Shown here: piece after piece, positions 1 to 5,584 of the stretch
Position numbering within the stretch: the stretch's first letter is position 1
Layout of the letters: the number at the start of each line of letters is the position of its first letter
From: an uncultured Lachnospiraceae bacterium
GTDB lineage: Bacteria; Bacillota; Clostridia; Lachnospirales; Lachnospiraceae
Assembly (NCBI GenBank): GCA_905193085.1
Contig: CAJJNI010000162.1
Span: forward strand, 1 to 5,715
Length of the DNA: 5,715 nt
Direction of reading: 5' to 3'
Program-made: the position numbers and the translations under genes
Notes under the pieces: model-generated
Database searches by the model: none
Told to the model about the DNA's origin: nothing
Seen by the model: only the letters and a program-made list of their open reading frames with translations

Positions 1-901
1 TATATACAGAACAATTTGCAAAGCCATACTCAAGTAATGTTACCGCATCTTTAAATCTTACCTTGTAATCAGGTGCAGCCATAACTACCGCAATCAAATC
101 TACCCCGTCTTTACTTGCAGTCGCTGATACACAATATTTTGCTTTGCTTGTAGAACCTGTTTTTAAGCCTGTGGCATAACTGTACTGCTTAATCAGCTTA
201 TTCGTGTTAGTCAGTCCAAACTCACTGCTTCCTTTATTTGTTGTATGTACAATATTTTCCATCCATATACCTGAATAATTAAATATCTGTGGATACTTCG
301 TAATAAGCTCCCTTGACATTATTGCAACATCTCTTGCAGTAGTTATATGTCCATCAACATCAAGCCCACAGCAATTCACAAAATTAGTATTGTTCATTCC
401 AAGTGATTTTGCACGCTCGTTCATTTTTTCTACAAATTTAGCTTCTGTTCCACAAATATGCTCAGCCATTGCTACACATGCATCATTAGCAGATGCAACC
501 GCAATACATTTAATAAGAGTATCTACCGTCTGTTGCTCCATTGCTTCTAAAAAAACCTGTGAACCACCCATACTGGCAGCATATTCACTTGTAGTAACCA
601 TTTCGTCCAGCTTTATCTTTCCTGAGTCTAATGCATCAAAAATTAATATCAGAGTCATAATTTTTGTAATACTTGCCGGCGGCATCTGTCTGTCTGAGTC
701 TTTTTCATAAATAACAGTTCCGGTAGAAGCCTCCATAAGTAGTACGGCTTCTGCCTGAACATTAACTTCATTTGCTTCTGAAACAGCTTCAGGTGTCACT
801 TCCTCTGAATATGTCAGAGAACATAGATTGACAGAAATAATCAGTGACACCATAACACATATTAGTAATTTTGAATATCTCTTGCAAACACATTTTAACA
901 T
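1..901 (-). CDS. Serine-type D-Ala-D-Ala carboxypeptidase (S11, PBP5/DacF-like), 3' end cut by window edge
   Basis: This exported low-molecular-mass penicillin-binding protein removes the terminal D-alanine from peptidoglycan pentapeptide stems, which limits cross-linking. All three family motifs are visible: S77-I-T-K80 holds the nucleophile serine and general-base lysine, S137-A-N139 is the SxN motif, and K247-T-G249 is the KTG triad. Residues 12-30 form a hydrophobic signal segment after a basic N-terminus (K3, K7, R8), followed by an acidic linker at about 33-51. The start is the ATG at 901, with AGGTGG (907-912) five bases upstream. A TATAAT at 933-938 could be its -10 box, but I see no convincing -35. 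Three hundred codons are present without a stop. Family members usually run to about 400 residues with a C-terminal beta-rich domain and membrane anchor, which would lie beyond position 1. Eleven cysteines in 300 residues, including adjacent C177-C178, is high for an exported protein. Family assignment is firm; which paralogue (vegetative DacA or sporulation DacF/DacB) cannot be decided. Confidence 0.95.
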   Translation of the reverse strand, partial: MLKCVCKRYSKLLICVMVSLIISVNLCSLTYSEEVTPEAVSEANEVNVQAEAVLLMEASTGTVIYEKDSDRQMPPASITKIMTLILIFDALDSGKIKLDEMVTTSEYAASMGGSQVFLEAMEQQTVDTLIKCIAVASANDACVAMAEHICGTEAKFVEKMNERAKSLGMNNTNFVNCCGLDVDGHITTARDVAIMSRELITKYPQIFNYSGIWMENIVHTTNKGSSEFGLTNTNKLIKQYSYATGLKTGSTSKAKYCVSATASKDGVDLIAVVMAAPDYKVRFKDAVTLLEYGFANCSVY

Positions 902-1035
902 AATATCCACCTGCTTAATGCAAATATATATTATTATATTATTTCTAAAAATATATAGAACTGTTTTGTTTAATAAATATTAATATTGTATAAATCTTAA
1001 TTTACACTTATATTCGTATTGTATTTTTATTACAC

Positions 1036-1080
1036 GATAAATAAAATATGCACCCTCAAACCATAACAGTGAAGATGCAT
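1036..1080 (-). terminator. Rho-independent terminator downstream of the HTH-like remnant
   Basis: Read on the minus strand, an 11-bp stem (1070-1080 pairing with 1048-1058) encloses an 11-base loop and is followed by a T-rich run (ATTTTATTTAT). Two of the pairs are G-U wobbles in minus-strand RNA but would be A-C mismatches in plus-strand RNA, so the hairpin favours minus-strand transcription. It lies about 30 bases past the stop of the remnant at 1112-1285 and ahead of the carboxypeptidase gene, which it would insulate. The T-tract is interrupted, so strength is uncertain. Confidence 0.55.
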
Positions 1081-1111
1081 ACTGTATTTTCTACAATATA
1101 TTTATACATGA

Positions 1112-1285
1112 TTAAATATATTTGACTATTATATTTCCAATTTCTTCAAGTATTTTTTTATATTTATATGGGGTAATTCCTAACATTCTTTGCACTTCAG
1201 CACCATTATAGCCTTCTATAATCATACATATCAATGCATCTATATAATAATATTCATTTGCATCATGTAATATTCTCTTTTTAAC
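1112..1285 (-). pseudogene. Remnant of a small HTH-like (sigma region 4-like?) protein
   Basis: A 57-codon stretch is open between a TAA at 1286-1288 and a TAA at 1112-1114. Its second half reads like a genuine C-terminus: a mostly helical segment (EYYYIDALICMIIEGY), then GAEVQRMLGITPYKYKKILEEI, which fits a helix-turn-helix such as sigma-factor region 4.2, then a short tail. There is no good start. The only in-frame options are TTG at 1234 and ATG at 1225, both without a ribosome site and both cutting into the helical part. A neighbouring frame opens with ATG at 1308 (MQKLILNKLKREYY) and would join after a frameshift near 1270, so a broken gene is plausible, although that ATG also lacks a Shine-Dalgarno. 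A terminator follows at about 1036-1080, as expected for the end of a former gene. The coding character is my judgement from the translation; the family is tentative. Confidence 0.45.
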
Positions 1286-1351
1286 TTATTTAATATTAAT
1301 TTTTGCATAAATCATAATTAAATTTAAAATTATAAACATTATTTACAACAC

Positions 1352-1395
1352 AAAAAAGCCATCACACAATGGTACAAACCATTGCATGACAGCTT
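1352..1395 (-). terminator. Strong rho-independent terminator of the dockerin gene
   Basis: On the minus strand a 17-bp stem (1379-1395 pairing with 1356-1372, four of the pairs being G-U) encloses a 6-base loop and runs straight into a T6 tract at 1352-1357. It begins about 40 bases after the stop codon of the LamG-dockerin gene, so it ends that transcript. The four wobbles would be A-C mismatches on the other strand, so the element is directional. Confidence 0.88.
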
Positions 1396-1436
1396 TATAT
1401 TACATTTTATATTTTATGTAATTATTTTCAGATAGA

Positions 1437-3617
1437 TTATTTAATGATACCAAGAGCAACTTTAAGTACACTTGTTACATCTGATAATGAGATTTTTCCA
1501 TCTCCATCATAATCTGCTGCTTCTGTCTCAGAATCATCTGCTGGTGTTACAATGTTAAGAGCAAACTTAAGAACTGATGTTACATCTGTTAAACTTACTT
1601 TACCATCACCATCTACATCACCTTTAACTACATTAACTACATTGCCTTCATATACATCTAAAATCTGTTCTTCTGTTAATACATTTTTGTAGAACTGAAT
1701 ATCACCGATGCATACCTGAGAAGTTGTTGTTGCCTGTGCATATTCGTTAGCGTAGTTACCGATACCACCTAAGCAGAGTTTTGAATTTTCATCTGAAATC
1801 CAATCCATTAAGAGACGGCATACATAGTTACCATAAGAAATGTTACCCATATCTTTTTCTGAACCAGCACCATTTCTCATACCGGCACCCTTGTTAAATC
1901 TCTTGAATGATTTTGAAGTATCAAGTGAAACAGCACCACGGCTGCTGTAATTGCTTTCTACATCTACAAGTTCTCCATCAACATAGAACTCTACCCAGTC
2001 ATTCTGTACTGTGATAGCCACATGATGCCATGTACCTGCATTAGCATTTTTCTTATTGTCTTTGCTGACAGGTGAATTTGCTACATATGTAGCTGATGAA
2101 TATGAACCATTACCGTTTGCATCTTTACCTCTTGATTCTGTCCATGAGTTCATGAAGAATACATTGGCATTCTGCATACCGGCTTTTGTTCCATAAGATG
2201 CTTTTACATTGCTGTTTTCATTGATACCTAAAACATTATCAGGTACCCAGAAAACTGAGTTATCAGCATCAATCTGAAGTTCACCATCTTCTAATGCATA
2301 TCTGATATTTGACTGTCCTGAAGTAATTGTCTGATGTGCATCTGTTAATTTAACATGAGAAGTTTCAGGATATGTTACATTTCCTTCACCATCTGTAATT
2401 TCTGGTAATTTGCTATATGCATCATATGTAGCTGTCTCGAACATTGCTGTTAATGTACCATCAGCTGCCATATAGAAACCATCTTTGTAGTTAGGGTTAG
2501 CAAAGAAAAATCTTGCTGAACCTGTAAATCTTGTCTTACCTTTTAATGCAGCCTGCATTGTCTGTACTAATGCATAATCATATACAGGACCTGAATTACC
2601 TGTCTTTGAATCTGTTACTAGTGTTGGTTCAAATCCAGTATCTGTCTGTGTATAATATCCACCTGCATAATCAAAATAGAAATCTAATAATCCGTCAGGA
2701 TCATTATATGTACCGTCTGCTGCCTGTCCATACTGTAATACTCCTGATGGGCTGTACTTTAATCCGTCAGCTTTCTGTTTGTCAGTTAATTTAGCATACT
2801 GCTGGTCCCAAAGTTTTGTTGGAAGGTATTTTGAATAATCATCTGCCTGAAGATAATATTCGTTATCATTTTCCCAACGAAGAACTGAAGAGTTCTGGTA
2901 TACACCATCTTCATCTACAGGTACTTTAATCCAATATGCGATTGTAACACCCTTTTTCCATAATGGAACATATTTTGTACCAATCTTCTGTGGAGTAACA
3001 TCTTCTGTATCTTCACATTCTTTTAACTCATCTGCAAGTCCTGCAAATGGATTATCAATTTTAAGTTCTGTAGAAACATTCTGTGTCTTTACAGGTGTAG
3101 AACTAACTGTACCGCTCTCTACATAATAATAATCATTCTTTGGAATCTGGAAATCAAGATATTTAGCAGTCTCTTCTGACATATCGTCTGTCTTTGAAGA
3201 TGTTTTCTTCTGATATTCATCAATCTGTGCTGTTGTATCATCAAACTGTAATGCACTGCTTAAACTTTCTGAATCTGTAACATCTACAACTGATGGACCA
3301 CTGCTTATATTCTCTACAGTTACATACTGAGCATCTTTACCTTCCCCTGTATAAACAAGTCCGTTCGCATCGAGTTTTTCACCCTCTGAAAGTTCAGATG
3401 CAGCTTTGACAACATAAATTGTCTCTGAGTTAGTTACCTCAGCTCCCTCAATCCCCTCAATTCCTTTTGAAAAATCGTATGTCGCAACCGGTGCAGGTAC
3501 TGTAGCTGCTGCCACATTTGAAACATTAACTGTTAAAGCTGTAGGAGCTGCTAATGCTGCTGCTAATGCAACTGCGAAAACTTTTTTTGCATTTTTTGCA
3601 ATAAATTCTCTTTTCAT
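1437..3617 (-). CDS. Secreted LamG-like jelly-roll protein with C-terminal type I dockerin
   Basis: A 726-residue exported protein that probably binds carbohydrate or protein through a concanavalin A-like fold and docks onto a cohesin. Residues 1-38 are a signal peptide: basic start, Ala/Leu core at 13-30, probable cleavage after the AAA at 36-38. LamG-type strands are recognisable at 46-52 (TYDFSKG), 224-233 (VTIAYWIKVP), 529-551 (the TWHHVAITV and EFYVDGELV pair) and 636-658 (CIGDIQFYKNVLTEEQ, then ILDVYEG). One jelly roll with a large insertion of roughly 250-525 is the simplest reading. Residues 666-726 are two dockerin repeats, with calcium ligands D667, D669, D671, S675, D678 and D702, D704, D706, S710, D713. 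I see no glycoside hydrolase, lyase or esterase domain and no LPXTG anchor. The start is ATG 3617, with AAGGAAGG at 3626-3633 eight bases upstream. The gene is monocistronic: promoter at 3669-3696, terminator at 1352-1395. The dockerin is certain, the LamG call is good, the ligand unknown. Confidence 0.93.
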   Translation of the reverse strand: MKREFIAKNAKKVFAVALAAALAAPTALTVNVSNVAAATVPAPVATYDFSKGIEGIEGAEVTNSETIYVVKAASELSEGEKLDANGLVYTGEGKDAQYVTVENISSGPSVVDVTDSESLSSALQFDDTTAQIDEYQKKTSSKTDDMSEETAKYLDFQIPKNDYYYVESGTVSSTPVKTQNVSTELKIDNPFAGLADELKECEDTEDVTPQKIGTKYVPLWKKGVTIAYWIKVPVDEDGVYQNSSVLRWENDNEYYLQADDYSKYLPTKLWDQQYAKLTDKQKADGLKYSPSGVLQYGQAADGTYNDPDGLLDFYFDYAGGYYTQTDTGFEPTLVTDSKTGNSGPVYDYALVQTMQAALKGKTRFTGSARFFFANPNYKDGFYMAADGTLTAMFETATYDAYSKLPEITDGEGNVTYPETSHVKLTDAHQTITSGQSNIRYALEDGELQIDADNSVFWVPDNVLGINENSNVKASYGTKAGMQNANVFFMNSWTESRGKDANGNGSYSSATYVANSPVSKDNKKNANAGTWHHVAITVQNDWVEFYVDGELVDVESNYSSRGAVSLDTSKSFKRFNKGAGMRNGAGSEKDMGNISYGNYVCRLLMDWISDENSKLCLGGIGNYANEYAQATTTSQVCIGDIQFYKNVLTEEQILDVYEGNVVNVVKGDVDGDGKVSLTDVTSVLKFALNIVTPADDSETEAADYDGDGKISLSDVTSVLKVALGIIK
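1440..1622 (-). other. Type I dockerin module (two duplicated calcium-binding repeats)
   Basis: This segment encodes residues 666-726 of the LamG protein. The repeats GDVDGDGKVSLTDVTSVLKF and ADYDGDGKISLSDVTSVLKV are nearly the same through the calcium loop and following helix, and are joined by an acidic linker (TPADDSETEAA). Ligands follow the dockerin pattern of positions 1, 3, 5, 9 and 12, with Ser instead of the commoner Asn at position 9. The putative specificity positions 10-11 are Leu-Thr and Leu-Ser. Such near-symmetry is associated in known dockerins with binding cohesin in two orientations. Confidence 0.93.
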
Positions 3618-3625
3618 CTTTTCTT

Positions 3626-3633
3626 CCTTCCTT
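3626..3633 (-). promoter_or_regulatory. Ribosome binding site of the LamG-dockerin gene
   Basis: AAGGAAGG lies eight bases before the ATG at 3617, and the basic signal-peptide start follows it directly, which fixes this start. Confidence 0.8.
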
Positions 3634-3668
3634 TTTTGTTAAAATTTGAGGATAAAACCATCAAGTTT

Positions 3669-3696
3669 ATTATACACCACTTTTATTATTTTTCAA
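3669..3696 (-). promoter_or_regulatory. Sigma-A promoter of the LamG-dockerin gene
   Basis: TTGAAA (3691-3696) and a perfect TATAAT (3669-3674) are separated by 16 bases on the minus strand. The expected start is near 3662, giving a leader of about 45 bases that contains the ribosome site. There is no clear terminator between the yebC stop and this promoter, so some read-through from yebC is possible, but this promoter alone is near consensus. Confidence 0.72.
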
Positions 3697-3752
3697 GCTT
3701 TTTATTATATTTTATTCCATATTTATTTTGTTTTTTTTTAGTTTATTAATAT

Positions 3753-4481
3753 TTATTCATCCCAGTTGTGATAAACCTGCTGTACATCATCATCTTCATC
3801 AAGTAAATCAAGAGTCCTCTGCAATTTCTTAATATCTTCTTCATCAGGTAACTCTACCCATGTCTGTGGAATCATTGTCACTTCCGCACTTGCCATTGGT
3901 ATTCCTGCTTCTTCCAACTGCTGGCGCACTTCACTGAATGCATCTGGTTCTGTGATGATTTCAAAACTGTCATCTTCTTCATTAAAATCATCTGCTCCGG
4001 CATCTAAAGCTGTCATCATTAACTCATCCGCATCACCTTCAAACTCTTCTTTGGCAACGATAATCTGTCCTTTTTTATCGAACATAAATGAAACACAGCC
4101 CTGGGTTCCGACATTTCCGCCACCCTTTGTAAATGCGTTACGCACATTAGCTGCTGTACGATTCTTATTATCTGTAAGAGCATCTACTATTATAGCGGTT
4201 CCGTTAGGTCCATATCCTTCATATGAAACATACTCATAATTAACTGAATTGGCATCTCCTGCTGCCTTCTTAATTCCTCTGTCAATTGTATCGTTTGGCA
4301 TATTATTTGCTTTAGCTTTTGCAATTACATCACGAAGTTTACTGTTATTCGCAGGATCTGGTCCGCCTTCTTTAACAGCAACTGCTATTTCACGCCCAAT
4401 TATAGTAAAAATTTTACCTTTGGCTGCATCATTTTTTTCTTTCTTATGTTTAATATTAGCAAATTTTGAATGTCCTGACAT
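3753..4481 (-). CDS. yebC: YebC/TACO1/PmpR-family protein (YrbC type)
   Basis: A 242-residue cytoplasmic protein of the conserved YebC family. Members were long annotated as transcriptional regulators. More recent work ties the family (bacterial YebC, mitochondrial TACO1) to relieving ribosome stalls at proline-rich sequences. Visible signatures are the N-terminal SGHSKFANIKHKK (Phe where many members have Trp), NMPNDTIDRGIKKAAG in the N-terminal helical domain (about residues 59-74), YEGYGPNG, TDNKNRTAANVR, the GGGNVGTQGCVSFMF stretch, and the C-terminal DDDVQQVYHN. Length is normal. The start is ATG 4481: AAGGAG lies at 4490-4495, and the canonical MSGHSK begins there. The upstream in-frame ATG at 4517 would add 12 residues but lies upstream of the predicted transcription start. 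The pattern resembles Bacillus YrbC more than the YeeI paralogue. The gene is probably transcribed alone; ruvC, a frequent neighbour elsewhere, is not here. Confidence 0.96.
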   Translation of the reverse strand: MSGHSKFANIKHKKEKNDAAKGKIFTIIGREIAVAVKEGGPDPANNSKLRDVIAKAKANNMPNDTIDRGIKKAAGDANSVNYEYVSYEGYGPNGTAIIVDALTDNKNRTAANVRNAFTKGGGNVGTQGCVSFMFDKKGQIIVAKEEFEGDADELMMTALDAGADDFNEEDDSFEIITEPDAFSEVRQQLEEAGIPMASAEVTMIPQTWVELPDEEDIKKLQRTLDLLDEDDDVQQVYHNWDE

Positions 4482-4489
4482 TTCTTTCT

Positions 4490-4495
4490 CTCCTT
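4490..4495 (-). promoter_or_regulatory. yebC: Ribosome binding site that fixes the yebC start
   Basis: AAGGAG lies eight bases upstream of the ATG at 4481. It decides against the longer frame beginning at 4517, which has no Shine-Dalgarno sequence and would start before the predicted mRNA does. Confidence 0.85.
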
Positions 4496-4520
4496 GTTTC
4501 TTTAAATTTACATACATTTT

Positions 4521-4549
4521 ATTGTATCACATAGAACATATACAGGCAA
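4521..4549 (-). promoter_or_regulatory. Sigma-A promoter of yebC
   Basis: TTGCCT (4544-4549) and TACAAT (4521-4526) are 17 bases apart on the minus strand, with an expected transcript start near 4514. The spacer contains CTATGTG (4528-4534 on the minus strand), the inverted form of a heptamer found in each unit of the adjoining tandem repeat. Confidence 0.62.
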
Positions 4550-4557
4550 GTATTTTT

Positions 4558-4587
4558 ATATATGCTATGTGTATATATGCTATGTGT
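4558..4587. repeat. Perfect 15-bp tandem duplication upstream of yebC
   Basis: ATATATGCTATGTGT occurs twice in succession with no mismatch (4558-4572 and 4573-4587), followed by three bases of a possible third unit. It begins nine bases upstream of the yebC -35 box. It could be a simple replication-slippage duplication or a pair of regulator sites on one face of the helix. It lies between the protease stop and the yebC promoter and codes for nothing recognisable. Confidence 0.85.
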
Positions 4588-4637
4588 ATACTGACTATTT
4601 ACATATATCTTCATACTTTTAGTATTTATCATCAAAT

Positions 4638-5525
4638 TCAATTATCAGTAAGCAGCTTAATGGCATTAATTGTACCCCAGCCCTGAAGTTTTTTTCCAAT
4701 TCCCAAATCTTCTGCTTTTTCATATAGTCTTATTTTAACATCTATCGGCATAAGATATGGCTCTTTTTGCAGTAACAGGGCAATTACACCACTAACTACA
4801 GGTGTAGCCATTGAACTTCCGCTTTTTGAAATATAACCGGTTCTTTCATTTTTGCACGAAATTATCTTCTGTCCCGGTGCTATAAGCTCAGGTTTCATTA
4901 CACATTCTTTTGTAGGTCCGATTCCAGAATAATATCTCTGAACTCTTCTTTCTCTTATTGCACCTACAGTTATGACTTTCGGACTAATACCAGGATTCGT
5001 TATACTCATTGTCTCAGGTCCGTTATTTCCCGCTGCCACGACAACTACAAGACCACTGTCCCATGCTTTTTCAACTATTTCCAGCAATTCTTTCTGCTCC
5101 TTAGTCTTTGCATCAGGAAACATTCCTATGGAAATATTCAGTATTTTTATATTGTATCTCAATTTATACTGTATTACCCAGTTTACCGCATGTTTAACAT
5201 TTTCAACAGTTCCATTGCCATCTTCATCTAAAACTTTGGCAACAATAAAATGACAGTTTGGAGCTATACCCCTGTACCTGCCTTTGGAATTTATTCCGTT
5301 TCCACCTATAATTCCGGCTATGTGTGTTCCATGGCCATTCTCATCATAACACACTTCTCGATTATTTACAAAATCCTTAAATGCCCAGACCCTGTCACCA
5401 ACATCTTTATTTTCGATACAAACCCCGGTATCTAAAACAGCTACTCCTATCCCAAAACCATCATATCTGATTCCATACTTATTTTCCAGTGCTTCAAGCC
5501 CTATAAGTTTTCTTACCCTGTCCAT
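4638..5525 (-). CDS. Intracellular subtilisin-like serine protease (S8, AprX-like)
   Basis: A compact 295-residue peptidase of the subtilase family that cleaves peptide bonds with an Asp-His-Ser triad. All catalytic elements are present: D32 in VAVLDTG, H65 in NGHGTHIAG, N167 of the oxyanion hole in AAGNNGP, and S238 in GSSMATP. There is no signal peptide and at most a 20-residue N-terminal extension, so the product should stay in the cytoplasm and lack the long intramolecular chaperone of secreted subtilisins. Several stretches, such as DENGHGTHIAG, YRGIAP, SGLVVVVAAGNNGP, SPKVITVGA and KPELIAPG, resemble Bacillus AprX, but this protein is much shorter (AprX is about 440 residues). The start is ATG 5525, with AAAGGGTG at 5531-5538. 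Its leader is very short if the promoter at 5546-5574 is used. Nothing nearby reveals a substrate. S8 assignment is firm; the AprX-like subtype is inference. Confidence 0.96.
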   Translation of the reverse strand: MDRVRKLIGLEALENKYGIRYDGFGIGVAVLDTGVCIENKDVGDRVWAFKDFVNNREVCYDENGHGTHIAGIIGGNGINSKGRYRGIAPNCHFIVAKVLDEDGNGTVENVKHAVNWVIQYKLRYNIKILNISIGMFPDAKTKEQKELLEIVEKAWDSGLVVVVAAGNNGPETMSITNPGISPKVITVGAIRERRVQRYYSGIGPTKECVMKPELIAPGQKIISCKNERTGYISKSGSSMATPVVSGVIALLLQKEPYLMPIDVKIRLYEKAEDLGIGKKLQGWGTINAIKLLTDN

Positions 5526-5530
5526 AACAG

Positions 5531-5538
5531 CACCCTTT
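5531..5538 (-). promoter_or_regulatory. Ribosome binding site of the subtilase gene
   Basis: AAAGGGTG ends five bases before the ATG at 5525. The conserved catalytic domain starts shortly after, so this start leaves no room for a signal peptide. Confidence 0.7.
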
Positions 5539-5545
5539 GATTATA

Positions 5546-5574
5546 TTTATATATATAATATTCGTCTGAATCAA
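5546..5574 (-). promoter_or_regulatory. Possible promoter of the subtilase gene
   Basis: TTGATT (5569-5574) and TATAAA (5546-5551) are 17 bases apart on the minus strand. The start would fall near 5539, just ahead of the ribosome site, leaving a leader of about 14 bases. The region is so rich in TA that a chance -10 match is easy, hence moderate confidence. Confidence 0.4.
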
Positions 5575-5584
5575 ATATGTTCGT

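Noticed and set aside
390..710. Plus-strand open frame of 106 codons
   Set aside because: It is antisense to the carboxypeptidase gene over its SxxK and SxN regions, has no ribosome site, and translates to low-complexity Ser/Ile-rich sequence.
2531..2794. Plus-strand open frame of 87 codons
   Set aside because: It is antisense to the middle of the LamG-dockerin gene; its Leu/His/Gln-rich translation is typical of a shadow frame.
3697..3752. Terminator after yebC
   Set aside because: The stretch is A-rich on the minus strand, with no stable stem followed by a T run in the direction of transcription.
3952..4239. Plus-strand open frame of 95 codons
   Set aside because: It is antisense to conserved yebC sequence and has no start signal.
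4482..4517. Twelve-residue N-terminal extension of YebC from ATG 4517
   Set aside because: That ATG is upstream of the predicted transcript start and has no Shine-Dalgarno, while ATG 4481 has AAGGAG and begins the canonical MSGHSK.
4558..4587. CRISPR-like repeat
   Set aside because: There are only two 15-bp units with no spacer between them; this is a tandem duplication, not an array.
4249..4686. Plus-strand open frame of 145 codons with hydrophobic segments
   Set aside because: It is antisense to the yebC 5' half and its promoter; the hydrophobicity comes from reading charged codons in reverse, and the middle is translated tandem repeat.
4972..5435. Two plus-strand open frames (4972-5253 and 5250-5435)
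   Set aside because: Both lie wholly antisense to the subtilase catalytic domain and show no ribosome site or recognisable motif.
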